Source: Saururus chinensis (taxonomy: Eukaryota; Streptophyta; Magnoliopsida; Piperales; Saururaceae). From it: a DNA stretch of 64,000 nt. The position numbers and the translations under genes are program-made. Below are positions 20,348 to 32,798 of the stretch, in pieces. Within the stretch, counting starts at the first letter, position 1; every line of letters starts with the position of its first letter. A model generated the notes under the pieces. The model saw only the letters and a program-made list of their open reading frames with translations. It did no database searches and was not told the origin of the DNA. The DNA is taken from NCBI GenBank assembly GCA_035235625.1, contig CP141149.1, forward strand, positions 16,991,893 to 17,055,892, in the 5' to 3' direction.

Positions 20348-23300
20348 CTTTTTGTCATGGCCACCAGTGGCAAGCAGTTTCCCATCAGATGAAAAATGAC
20401 AACACACAACTTTATTTGCACTAGCACGGATGGCACCAATTTCATAGAATGTGAAACCCGGTTTTACATTGTGAAAACCAATAAAAAGGTTCTTAGAAAA
20501 GCTTATCCATCTGGTAAAGAAAATCGGTATATAGATAATGATACTAATAAATTTGATATACGGATAATAACACCTTTTGTAACATCACGACCAACAGTGT
20601 CTCGCCTGTCCGCATCATCGTGAAACAAGAATGAATCTACATGATATCTAAAGATCCATCATCAACAATCCGCTCCATCTCAGCCTGCAACACAATGTAA
20701 TATGCATATTGTTTCCAAAATAAAGCCCTAAGTTAGATTAAATACCCTATTTTTTTCTTAATATAACCTAACCTATGTTACATGAACACCAGCTACGATA
20801 AATTAAACAAGAGAAATGCACCCACCAACTGGTTTGACGGTGATGCAAGAGTTCCAGTTCCATCGGTGCAAAACATGATTAATGGCTTGGACGAGCTAGC
20901 ACTATGCTGCAAAGAAGACATTGATATCACATCCCCTGGTGTAGGTGTTGAAGGTGTTGATGGGGCCGAACTTGGGGATGGCCCAGCTGTATTTGCAGTT
21001 CCTGAACTATTAGCAGGACCAGAAGAAGATACAGGTTGCTTTCTCTTACGTCCATTTTGATTCTTCGAAGCCTTAAAAGAGTACAATACATCAGCAGGAA
21101 GCCAACCAAGATTCACAAACGGGGACATGCAATTAAAAAGCTGTGCACTAAGCTAACAGTAACCTACTTCGCTACCATGGAGAAGAAAATCCAATTTTAA
21201 TACATGCAATGTCCATTGTCATTTTGAAAGGCATTGATGCAAAAATTAAAAAACAATTGGTGCTTTCCCCAAAGAAGCTACGGAGTCTGCTTATAGATCG
21301 TTAACCACAAAAACCAAGAAAAGGTTGTGGAATATCTTGCTTCCTCTATCCTATCTGGTTAGCAATTTATTATTATATATACTTAAGAAAAATGATATTT
21401 CAACATCAAAAACCCACACGAGAAACTCTTGTGAGTTTTTGTGTGTATTTTTGTTGTGGGAATATCACTATCCGTATCGTTAAGTGGTTTGGGAAAATAG
21501 GTAACCTAAATCAAGGTATTTGTGCAAGAAAAGAAGATCATAGAGTTAGCGCAGATCATTCAGGCACGAACTACTTTTAGCACAGCAAATTCTTGGCAAT
21601 TACCAGTTTATGACAGCTGGATCTTCTCAAGAAAAGGCGTAATCACCCTCCATTTTTTGTTCACATTTTTCTCGTTATTATTAAGGAATATTCGGAGAAG
21701 CAAACACACACATTAGAATTTAGGGCAAAGAGTGTATTGACACCAAGCAACAAGGCAAAAGTTTCTGGATTATGCTTCCAAGAAGGCTTTTATGCACACA
21801 CAAAAAAAGCAATTCAAAACAGAAGCAGGGAGCATGACATGAATCCAATAAAATTGGAATATGGTGATAACAACAACAATAACTATAATGACAATAATTA
21901 AAATTTTTAACCATTCATCATTCCTTGTCATTTTGAATTTATATATATCCATGTTGAATAATAAAAGACACACCTGGCCAGTGCCTCGAAACATATTGGG
22001 CATGCTGCCATCAACAGAGGCACTGGCAGGTCCCATTTTATCCTGCTGAAGAAGATGGTGATTTGAACTCTGTGACTGTTGACTTGAGAGAGCATATTGT
22101 TGTAGCTGCTGCTGGGGACCATTGTTAGGTTGTTTCTGCTGTAACGGAGCTATTTTCTACTACAAGGGAAGAAGTAATGTAAGCAATTAAACATCATAGA
22201 AAAAACTGCGTAGCTCTTGAACAGTTAATACTGAGTTGTCTACCGCATCTCATTATCTAAACGTATTCAAGTGGGGCATTTATGGTAAAAGCCAACATAA
22301 AATAGGCAATGGGCTTGGAATGACAAAGTACTTTATGCAGTTAATAAATAAGGATGTTCAACTACTAAATAATTATTAAAATAACCAACCATTCACCTAG
22401 GGCTGAGATAACGGATAAAAAATAGACATTTAATGTTTGCTTACTCAAGATTAGCCTACTTGGCATTCAATAACTCACATATAAACACAAAATAAATTAA
22501 ACATCATTTCTTTAATGGTCAAAGATGATTATGCAATTCAGCTGTCTTAATTCTAAAATTCATGTAATTACTTCTCTATGGCTGCTCCAAGCCCTACCCT
22601 CAATATCCAGTGACACTTATTTATAATTTTTTTCTTCTAAAAATTATCCCTCATCGAGCTTTGTCATTAGCCTCCATAGTTGTATGTTCCTAACCCGGTC
22701 CCTATTATGATTGTTAGGCCCTTCACACAAAGCTAAGTCTAGTGTGTGACGTGTCCTACTAGAGGAGAGATGATGAATAATGAATACAATAAATTATAAC
22801 ATATTTTCATTCCAATCACCAGAGCCAAAAATTTAACAAAAAATAAATTAAACTATATATAAATTAACCACACCTAGAAAAAATCATCCTTTGTTATCCC
22901 AAAATAGATGCCTACCACAAAGCAAAATGTATGTGATCACACTTATACTTTAAACATCTTATTTATACCCAAATTTGTATTTAAGCACCTCTAGTTCAAC
23001 ATAATATGCACTAAACAAATATTATAATAATAATATAAATAAGTTCAATAAACTAACATTATAATAATCTCACAAAAGTTACTAATTTAGTATCAAATAA
23101 AATAAAATCTAAAAATAATAGAGCTTGTAGTTGGATGAAAGTTGGGTTGGCTGGGTTGTATGGGTCGGATTCGACCCGACCCTACCTATAGTCAGGTGGA
23201 ATCAGGTGCAAGGTTAGGCAGGTCGAGTTAGAGTCGGATAAATAGATCAGGTTGGATTTTCCCACTCCTACGTTCACCAATTCACCTGAGGGACCTAACT

Positions 23301-24068
23301 AATTAGAGATACCAATAAATGACAACCAAAAGGGGCCTTGCTCCTCATTTGTAGCTCGTAATTCATGAGTATAGAACCCCAAACGTTGACACAAAACAAT
23401 TATGGATACAACAATTTTCTTGGGTATGAAAGCAACAAAAGATGTCTTGTGGATAACACCTGAGATAGATTTACCTAAAGATTATGGTTCTTGGGGATAT
23501 GTTTTCAGGATTTAGGGAACATAGTGTAGATAGGATTAATTACTAGTGGTCACAGAGGCAGCTGGGTATTAAATTGAGGAAACACAGAAATATTCATAAG
23601 ATTGCAAAGAAAATTGGGGTTAGGGTCAGAAGTGCGCAGCAAGTAGCTTCTCTCTGAGAGGAAGCTCCTTTTAGATTAATGGACTCAATTTGCAGTTGAA
23701 AAGATTGCACTGTCTTGCATTATTTCTTGAACTACAATATAAAGCCAAATCAGTCCTTCAAAATGAAGTTCTACCCTCTGCCTTCACCAATCTCAATTAG
23801 TAAGAAACAGCCTACATGCTAATAAGCATAGCAATGAATCACTATGACAAAAGCAACATTACTGCTCACATCAATGAAAACAGAAAATATGAAGGAGAAA
23901 ACAGGATATTCACAGCCTGTATACATGCAGACCTGGAAGAGTAGCTCATTGGATTAACTATTTTAAGAGGAAAATTTATCATGATTCCAAACAGTGAGAG
24001 AAAAGGAAACCTTCATAGATGCATCATCCGTAGGATCCCGTGGAAGTGGCAGCTTCAACCTCTCCTCG
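20348..24068 (-). pseudogene. Partial LEUNIG copy: exons 13, 12, 11, 10 and 3' part of exon 4
   Basis: Exon 13: 20348-20457; exon 12: 20574-20684; exon 11: 20826-21071; exon 10: 21974-22156; exon 4 fragment: 24011-24068. Exons 5-9, 14-18 and 1-3 are absent. Exons 11 and 10 keep full length (246 and 183 bp), open frames and splice sites. Lesions: the acceptor AG of exon 13 is changed to GG at 20458-20459; exon 12 is 111 rather than 112 bp, a net one-base loss near 20,645; in exon 4, ATG for a Met near the 3' end is ACG. It ends abruptly at 24,068, inside exon 4. It lacks a start codon, the LisH part, the glutamine tract and most WD repeats, so it cannot encode a co-repressor. It lies in the same orientation beyond the 3' end of the intact gene. 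Confidence 0.93.
22398..23270. mobile_element. hAT-like non-autonomous element (873 bp) in copy 1
   Basis: Begins TAGGGCTGAG and ends CCCACTCCTA, weakly inverted ends of the TAGGG type. It is flanked by CATTCACC (22390-22397) and CGTTCACC (23271-23278), an 8-bp duplication with one mismatch. Copy 2 has a single CATTCACC at 37614-37621 and no insert, which is a direct empty site. The internal end shares GGTTAGGCGGGTC-like sequence with the element at 56,469. No transposase is seen. Confidence 0.85.
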
Positions 24069-25593
24069 TTTTCCATTTCCTCACCTGAACTTTCAACTCT
24101 CGACCTATTAAAGACCTGCTTAATTTCAAAGGAAGAATAGAGGTGAAGGGTTCTGTAATCTATCTATATATACTATACGCTAAGCATTTATTGGGAGGCC
24201 GATAGAGACGAGAAAGTATCTAGTGGAACCATGCATACGTCCCTTCATCTTTAAACACCTAATCTGAAATTAGTGCCTCATTTTACTCAGTTTTAAATAC
24301 GTACAAAAATCTAAAGAGGAAGGTTCCGGTCAACACCAATTGATGGGTGTGCTTAGTTGGGTCTATCTTTACTAAATCCCGAATTTATCTACTTAAACTC
24401 CAATTTGCTTGTCAAGTGAAGGTCTTTTGATTCAGATTCAAAGATAAAGAGTGCTGAAACTACACCATTTTGGTCAGCCACGGCTTGCATGGCTTGTTCA
24501 ACGGTGGATGGCAACGACTGCCATCCACACGGTGGTTGGAATGCAATTATATTCAAGGCGTCTGTAATCTGGCATGGGGGCCCCAAAATAAAGCTAAAAC
24601 CAACGCGTTCTTATCCAACTTCTTCACGACCAACGCCGTGGTTTTGTTGACTTCTCGTGTCTTTCATGTTATTGCTCTAAGTTTTCGCCACTCCACTCCC
24701 TTTCAAACTCTCCTGTAGTCAAAATGCGCAAGTGTGACGATCGAGGAGCTAAATTCTTTCACTTTGATTTCTTTATTTGAGAAGTTGAACCAGACGGTTA
24801 CGCAACTACACTCAGTTTAACCTGCTGGTTATCACAAAAAAAAGAGCTCCAAATTCATGATGGAGATTGAAAAGAATGCCGATGTCATCAGTGAAACTGG
24901 CTACTTGTACCATTAAATTGTACCTACTTTTATTGATATATGTATTTTTCTCTTGACCATAATGGGTCATGTCATTTATTAACTTAATTAATTAAGAAAA
25001 ATCTACCTCTAGGTCCGTACTACCGCTTTCAATAACCGATAGGTCCCGACCAAAATCATGTTATTCGGCGCGTCCTACATAAAAGTTTTCTTATACCTCT
25101 AAGTCCTCTTTTTTTACTGCTATGTCATTATATTTTAAATAAAACCAAATTTACCCCTCTTATGATAATTTCTGTTTTGCCATTGTTATTCCGCTCGCTT
25201 ATCTTCATCACCGCCAGGTTACTTTCCTCGTCGGAGAATCTCCCAGTGATAGTTACTTTCCTGCTTCAACACCCACTCAGCCCCAGCGGCATCATTGGCT
25301 TCACAGCAGCAGCACTCAGGATGGCCTATCTGGACCCATCTGGCGCTGGCCGGTGCTGCCTCTGCGCGCAGAGCCCAGCGGCTCTTTTATTTTTCTTCTT
25401 CGATCGCTTTTTAATTCCCAATATGGGATAGCCATCATCGGATTTCTCCAGTCGCCCTTAATCATCATCGTCAAGAAATGATCCAAAAGGAGTACCCGGA
25501 ATTGAGGAAATGAACAGTCGCAGCAATGGGAGGTGCCAACGGGGGCCAGAGAATCCCTGTGTTACCTGACTGGAAAACAGCAGGGGCTCCAGG
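24069..25593. other. Spacer between duplicates, left part
   Basis: Unique sequence begins exactly at 24,069. No gene is recognised. A short palindrome GGATGGCAACGACTGCCATCC is at about 24,506-24,526. 25,160-25,590 is GC-richer than its surroundings and includes short open frames on both strands that I cannot match to any family. Confidence 0.5.
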
Positions 25594-25931
25594 CGACGGA
25601 AAGGCGACTACTCCCCGTTGAGGCTCCAAGCGCAGGCCGACGCCATCAATCTCATCTGCGGTGCCAAGACTCAAGCGCGCTCCTCTTGTTCTACCGTGTA
25701 TTTCAGACACTAATTACGTTCATATTTTTTTTGTATTTTTATGGCACTGGGAATGCGTTTCAGTGCGTGGGATTTAGGGTTTTTTGTTGGGATTTTTTTT
25801 AACTTTTTATGACTAATTTGTGTAGTCGAATCCAGAGAATATGGTGGGCGTGCTGACCATGGCCGGGAAAGACGTCCGTGTTCTGGTCACTCCGACAAGC
25901 TGTCTCGGGAAGTTGCTTGCGTGCATGCATG
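25594..25931 (+). pseudogene. 26S proteasome subunit RPN10, 5' fragment (part of exon 1 and exon 2)
   Basis: Exon 1 part (25,594-25,675) reads GDYSPLRLQAQADAINLICG then AKTQ; exon 2 (25826-25931) reads SNPENMVGVLTMAGKDVRVL then VTPTSCLGKLLACMH. This is the start of the vWA domain of RPN10, the ubiquitin-receptor subunit of the proteasome base-lid hinge. The acceptor TAG before exon 2 and the donor GTATTG after it are intact, so this is not a processed copy. The exon 1 donor is lost (CAAGCGCGC). The initiator and first ~18 residues are missing, and no later exon follows. It is too short for the track and is a relic. Confidence 0.85.
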
Positions 25932-28182
25932 GTATTGTAATTTGCCATTCTTCAATTATAATTCATTGTCGAAATTTTAATGCTTTTTTAGCTAATGTGT
26001 GACTTCTGTGCTTATTGTATACTTGTAATTAATTGTTTCTAAGTTGAATATCTTCTCTTTATGCCTTAATACTAGCTATCCTATAATAGACAGCTGCTAA
26101 TACAGTAAATTTGTATATATAGAACAGAAGCATTTGGCAGAGAGTGAACAAACGTATAATCAAACTCTTAAGTAACTAATCCATCAATAGCCAAAAGTAT
26201 AATAATACTTTTGTAATTATACTCTACATATAATCCTAAAGTAAAATTATACTACATAGTAAAAACATAAAGTATAATTATACTCTACATATAATCCTAA
26301 AGTAAAATTATACTCTTAAAGTATTATAATACTCTCTGTTACAGTAAAAACATAAAAAAACTATAATCATACTCAAAAGTAACTAATTAATTTATAACTA
26401 AAAGCATAATAATACTCTCTGTAATGTAACAGTAAAAACGTAAAACAGATACTCTAAAGTATAATAATAATCTTATGAAGATTATACATTGATCAATAAA
26501 AAACAAACATTAATTTTGCCATTTGCCTGTCGAACCCCTTCGTGGGGAGAGGGAACGAAGTTTCGTCTCTTACCGTCAAAAATATACCGAAGACCAGAAT
26601 CAGACCACCACCCCTCATCGTTAGATTCAACAAAATTCACCAAACAACAAAATGTTAGTTGATTTGTTTAATAAAGCTAACTGTAAATCTATTTCTCTCT
26701 CCTTGTTAATGAAAATAAAGGGGAGGAGGTGTATGGTTGCGGCATTCGCATGCACAGGAAACAGAACAAAAGGAGAAAAAGAGTGAGACGAGGAAAAAGC
26801 TTATTTTGCGTTGTGCAGCACGAAACAAGCCATCCCGTGAACCTCATTCCAAAAGTAACTGATGTTGTTGCACAAAAAAGGAGAACCTTTTGGGATGGAT
26901 CCAGAATTGCAGAATTTTACACAGCTCGACGACGGTCGATCTTCTCTTCCCTCATGCCTAAGCATAACATAATTTGCAATTTTTTTACCCATCACCAGCT
27001 CAAAGAATACCATATGACCCTTTCCAAAGGCTTCAATTCTTCTCTCTCTCATTTACTTTAGTAGAGAGTCAGGCTTTCTTTCCCTCTCCCCCCCTTCCCC
27101 TCTTGCCGGGTCTTCTTTCTCGCTCGCTGGTTACGTCCTCTCTCTCTCTCCTTGTCTCTTTGGCTGCTAGGCAATGGTGGCCGCTGTTCCAAGTACAGCC
27201 TCTACTGGTGGCTGACTCACTTCAAATCCGCCGTCCTCGAGTCCTCGGACCTTGGTTGCCTTTCTCTCTCTCTCTCTGACTGGGTTGTCGCTCTTCTTTT
27301 CTTTAGCTTAGCTTCTTTGTTTTTTAGTAGAGCTTTGGGGTATGGTGCAGAGAATGGGGGGAGGAAGCAGCGTCTAGCGTCTCGAAGATCATTTCTAGTC
27401 ACCAGTAATGGGAACTCGATTGGGAGAAAGCAGAGCTCGGTCGTTCACGGGTGATGGTTTTTAGATTATCCGGGGTATTTATGTCCTTTTATCATACAAC
27501 ATTAATGTCGGGACTTATTAGTTTAATAAAATCCGGTCGGGATGAATTTGATATTACGTACTTAAATTTGTCCTTATCGGTCGCGCTCCCATTAATTAAA
27601 GAAACAATGTTTGAACCGTATTACCAACCCTGCCCCACCACTCAAAAATCACTTTTTAAAAAAAAAAAATTGGCTATATCATCAAAGTAGCTCTCTATTG
27701 GTTTGGGCTTGGGCTGTATCCATTCTCTTGAGTATCTTGGGGAGCCTCCTATGGCTATTTTATCTCCCGATCCAGCAAAGATTGGTTCTATCTGGAAAAA
27801 TTAGATAGAGAGTGAGAGAGCGAAAGAGAGAAAGAGGATTTTCAAGGGAGATTTAACAATGCATTTGGCTCCACCGCCGCAACCCATTGTCTGCTAAAGG
27901 TAACCATTATAAATAAAATTAAAAGTAGGGTATTGAGCTGGGTTTTGTTCAAGGGGTTCTAAATATAAAAAAAAATCCTAAAAATTACAAATAGACATTG
28001 AGAGGGGTTTGAGTGTTTGATCAAGTACAGCTAAGTCACAGTTCAATTACCAAGCATAGGGGCTCTTGTTTAGGGGCCTATATGTATATTTAAAAATTAA
28101 AAAAAAAATCTTAGTGAGATTTAAGTGTGTACTCTAAGTAAAGTCCAATTTAAATGGTTAGAAAAAATTCCACTAAATGGGT
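25932..28182. other. Spacer between duplicates, right part
   Basis: 26,100-26,520 is AT-rich with a direct repeat (CTCTACATATAATCC at 26,222 and 26,283). 26,700-27,460 is more balanced, with CT-rich tracts (27,060-27,300) and open frames that match nothing I know. 27,461-28,182 is AT-rich. No gene is supported. Confidence 0.5.
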
Positions 28183-30707
28183 AATGGACTATTTTTCTCC
28201 TAAGGTTAAGGGTAAACTATTAAGAAAACCATGGTCGATTTAAGGGGTTCATGATCCCGCTAAACACCATGATAACTATCCAGGGTCCATGACATAAAAG
28301 AGTACTTCTGAGCTTAGTTATGGACCCAATACAATTTAAAAAAACCTTAACTAATATAACAAAAATACATATATGAGCATACTTGCTGACATTCATATGA
28401 AATGAAGCGTGAGTTAATTTAAGAGTATAGCCTATAGAGAGGTCAATGACTTGAAATCATCAAAAGGATATTAAGATGACAAAAATGAACTAAGGGAGAG
28501 TATCATACCTTAGGTAGTAAAATTATTTCAATGCCCTTAAGAGCAATCTATCACATTTTTACATAAATAGATACACTATCTAAAGGTGAATTAGGGCATC
28601 CTATAATAATAAAAAGGTCTTTAAATAGAATGGGTGTGATTAGTAGGTGACACGAGGACCCCTACATGTCACAATGTCACTGGAAACAATGGGTAGAACC
28701 CTCATTCCTAATATTTAAGGCAACATATTACACGTATCTACAACACAATGCATCAATCTACTAAAGTAGTATGTATGTAACTTGCGTGATGTGTATGAGT
28801 TTCTTAGGCTTGAATTTGTCTAGCCCTAACCCTACAAATAAGTACAATGGGCATTCATTTATTACTAATGGGCTTGAGTCATGTTAGTGTTGTCGATTAA
28901 GACTTGTGTGAACCGTATCATTTACTTTACTTACTATGATGTGAGTTTTTTATGTTGATGTGTTAGTAGTATAATGGTAATTTAAGGTTAATAAAGATTA
29001 ATCAAGAGAGATTGGTTAGCTTTGGATTAGGGGAAAATACCTAATTAATATAAGGACTAAAATACTTTCAATGAGGTTTGGGACCGGTTCATGGAGTGAA
29101 TATGACCCTAACATAGAAACTTACCTTAGTTAATGAACCAAGGGTAGTTATGGGAGTTTACCCTAGTATCAAGCTAATTAATAAGGTTTGGGATGATTTC
29201 TAAGTTATATCTCATTGGATTAGTTATTTATTGGGTTGATTCACAATGTGAAGAGGAAGCAATTAGTTAGACAAATATGTAACTAGAAAAAATTAATCGA
29301 GTAGAAATTTTGAATGTTTTGGAAGTCAGTGATCATATAAACCTTAGCTTCTATGGGTTACATTATTTATCTCATTAATGACATTTTTCCTAGAATTAAA
29401 GAGGGTGGAGGTTGGGATTCTTATACACTTTCTTCACAGCTACAACAATTTAGGTATTGGTCATAGAGGTCTTTATTACAGGTTTCTTGTAGGTCTTTAT
29501 AAGACTATATAGTGAGTATGAAAAATAAAGTTGCATGAGCATTATGGAAGGATTGTGTTTCTCCTCAATTTGTATCTATGAGCACAGTTATGATCCACTT
29601 CTCTAAATTCATAGCAAGCTATTGAGAGCCCTAGGGATTTGGGTCAAGCTGATATTTAAGCAGTCTTACTCCAATGTTATAATTGGGCATTCGGGGATTT
29701 CTTCAATAGTCAAGTTATCTTTGAGTTGATGCATATTTATATTATGTTTATATTTACTACACTGCAATTGTCGTGTTTTGACCTTCATCAAAAGTTATAT
29801 TATGTTTAACCTCGAGTTGAGTCAAAACAATGATTGATGATTAATATCATGTGTCATTCTAATTAATATATGATGTACCTGTCTGTCTAAGGGATTAGAC
29901 AAGGTTATTAATTATTGAACAAGGGTTGTAAAATAATTAATGACATTGATTGTTATTGATTTTTAATTAGAACAAGTAGAATGATTAAAGAACTTGCATA
30001 AAATATAGGTTAGTTGAGAATACTTAAGCATTACATATTTGAATGTTATGCCTTTTGAGATATTGTAGTTTATAGGCAGAACTACATTTAGATCAAATCT
30101 TGTTTGAACTAATATTGAAAATATTGTTTAATGAGTATAAGCAACTAACATCTTGGTGATGTTGGCCCAATCCAAAAAATAGTAATTAATCTTTTTTTTA
30201 TGTTGGAAACTCTTTTTTTAGAGGTGGAGAGGTTCATTGGTTATTTAGTTTGGTTGGTTGTAAGTTATTCTAGCAAGGACTAGTAAGAATAGGACAAACA
30301 AACTTAAGATGTAGTTCTTTGTTTCTACAATTCTAGTAAGTAATTGTAGCTTTGGTGATAGAACCAACTTAGTTATTTACTTTTAAACTGATAACGGACT
30401 TGTACTTAGATGGATAGCCTGTTGTTATGGATTTTGAGACATTAATAATATCAAATTATTTAATATTTGTATTTATTAACCCTAGTAATCATGACTAGGA
30501 TATTTAATCAAATTGTTTGTTTTGCAATAAGAAAAAAAATTCCTCAAGACTTACTGTTCATTTTATTTAAAATGAGTTTTAAAAATCTAGGTCGTGATAT
30601 TTTTGTAGCCTATAATATTATTCATATGGGTTATAATCATAAAGGTTTTGATCCACTATCGATGTCTTATCCATCAAAATTCATATGGCAACCGCACTTA
30701 CAATGGT

Positions 30708-30754
30708 GAAGGGCATCAAATTTTGATGTTGCCATCAAAATTTTGATGCCCTTC
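30708..30754. repeat. Hairpin, copy 2 counterpart
   Basis: Same inverted repeat as 18,983-19,030, with a one-base deletion in the left arm (GGGCATCAAATTTTGATG). Confidence 0.8.
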
Positions 30755-31141
30755 CCAGTATATCTCATTACATTCCATCGCAACATCTATCATAATGCCC
30801 ATCACAACATCCATCAAAATTTGATGCCAATTACAAGTAAGGTCATCGAAACTACATCCATCGCTAGAACTCCTATCGCAACAGGCCAACAAAGGTCATC
30901 TCAAGTACAGTTGAATGTGTTTCAGAAATTACCTGCATTGTTGTTGTATTTGTTCGCCAATCTTTGAAGGTCAAGGCTCCCTATCTTGGAGAATAGTGCT
31001 CCTTTTGCTTTAGCTCCCATTGATGCAATTCTATGGATAGAGGGAATGTATGGAGGGGGGAAGGGGCGGATACAATGGAATGCATAACAAAAGGCTGGAG
31101 GCTAAGGTAGTTAGAAGTGAGGGGTGGAGGTTTGGGTAGTG

Positions 31142-32390
31142 TTACACCCCATGTTTTGATTATGTTGAACCAAAGAGGGTTAGGGGTGGTTAAATAATTT
31201 TAGTTAAATTTTAAGGTGTTACAAGGGATAAAATTCCCATATCTAGTTAGAGCTCGAAATAACGAGTGCAATAAATTAAAAAATACATAAAATAGAGGCC
31301 GAGAACAAAAGTTACGACTTCGGGAAGCATGCCACATGGGTTGGACTGACATACTTTAAAAGTGCAAGATAACCTACTCATGTATAGTTTAGTTTTGAAA
31401 GGCTCATCAATACGAGTCCATCGGTACTAAGAACGTGCAATTTCTGACTTCAGGATAAGAAGTTATCACGTTTTGAAGTTAGAATTGTATTTGATTGAAA
31501 TAATAATAAAATATTTAAGAAAAGACGAAATAACTGACATCAACTAGCCGAGCCGGAGCCAAGCCACCACAATGAGCAACGCAAGTCCTGTGCGATCACG
31601 CAGCTAACTGTGCATTGTGCGCAGTGTGGTGACACGCGCATTATGTGTGCATCACGTGCACTGATATTTTTCGTGTCAAATAAAAATGATACATGGCGCA
31701 AGCAAGTGCATGCGTGCCTTCCTTTCCATTGTATGCTTGCATATCATTTTCTTGTAAATACATATTTCCATTCAAACTTTCGAATAAGTTTTTGGAGTCA
31801 TTTTGAGCCTATTTTCTTTTATTTAAACGGCATTCTTAACTAATTCGAATGTGTTCTACGCATTGGAAACATTCATTCCTCAATTTAGTATCTCCATAAG
31901 GGGAAACACCTTGGGGAAAAAAAAGACTTTGTTCATCGCCCTCTAGCCCTAAGAAAAGAGAAGTGGCCCGGAGAAAAGAGAAGTTTTATCATCCGTCATC
32001 AAGCTACAACGAAGAAAGTGGCCCCGAGTAAAGAAAGCCCTATCCTCCACTAAAAGGCTACACAGTAAAAAAACTATCCCCAAGTCTAAAAAAAATTCTA
32101 TCCGCAACCTACAGGTACTAAAAAAAAATATCTCCAAATATAGGAAGTTATATCCGCCACCTACGGGCACTAGAGGTATAAAATATCTCATAAAAAGTTC
32201 TATCTGTTATGTACGAACACACATAAAAACATCTCCAAAATACAAGAGATTCTGTCTGCCACTTTCAGACAAAAAAAATAAACTCCGGGGTTAAAATAAA
32301 TTTTGTCCGCCATCTCCTACCTTAGAAATAAAATATACCCAAAACATATGAACAACTCTGAAGTTCGCTACTTTCAAAACTATAGAGAAC
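31142..32390 (+). repeat. LTR-like fragment with internal ~60-bp degenerate minisatellite
   Basis: Begins TGTTACACCCC, a typical LTR start. 31,200-31,540 matches the reverse complement of 55,464-55,860 (shared: GAGTCCATCGGTAC, AAGAAGTTATC). 31,900-32,340 is a run of degenerate ~60-bp units (…TATCCGCCAC…), related to the opposite-strand units at 54,540-55,020. It lies 409 bp beyond the LUG stop codon. Confidence 0.65.
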
Positions 32391-32471
32391 TAAGCTTTTA
32401 GGGTTTAGGGTATGTGATGATCCTCAGTGCTATCTGACATTCTATTTTATTTCTTACATGTAAAACGCTAT

Positions 32472-32477
32472 TTTATT
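32472..32477 (-). terminator. Candidate poly(A) signal of LUG
   Basis: AATAAA on the minus strand, about 320 nt past the LUG stop codon. It lies in a short direct repeat (about 32,446-32,490). Confidence 0.45.
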
Positions 32478-32798
32478 TATTACATGTAGAAAAAAAATGA
32501 AAACAGGCATACGTTATACAATATTGAGTACTTTGGACAAACAAGCGTCTCTCTTGATGGATACAAGCAACTACAATGGCTTTACCAGACCGTTCTGTCA
32601 CGTATCATATAAATTAAACGGGCTACAACACAAAAACAACATCCCGGTTACATCCTCACACGAGGCTTGGACTTGATGTTAGACAAGGGGCCAAAGAACA
32701 AATTTTTCTACTAAAACCCCCATAGAATTCAAACAAAGCACCACACCTTACGTTAGATCCTACCTATGGATGGTGATGATACAGACACAGGTTACAAG

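Larger units (their letters stand above)
16527..24068. repeat. Duplicated block, copy 1 (decayed)
   Basis: Direct duplicate of 28,183-40,367. Matching stretches: 16,527-19,362 with 28,183-31,072; 19,461-22,397 with 34,780-37,621; 23,271-23,940 with 37,614-38,188; about 23,940-24,068 with 40,239-40,367. Copy 1 therefore lacks two internal pieces (about 3.7 kb and 2.05 kb) and has gained a 98-bp filler and an 873-bp hAT-like insert. In exon 11, I count 5 differences in 246 bp by eye. 16,527-18,980 itself is AT-rich and holds no gene. Confidence 0.9.

Noticed and set aside
24389-24718. Opposed open frames near the duplication border
   Set aside because: They share a short palindromic DNA segment; no family match.
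26729-27454. Overlapping open frames of 61-110 codons as a gene
   Set aside because: No recognisable motif. They overlap on both strands in a CT-rich stretch and no splice pattern links them.
24900-27700. A complete Pack-MULE around the RPN10 fragment
   Set aside because: Only loose similarity (CCCGAC words near 25,050 and 27,500) and no target duplication could be shown.
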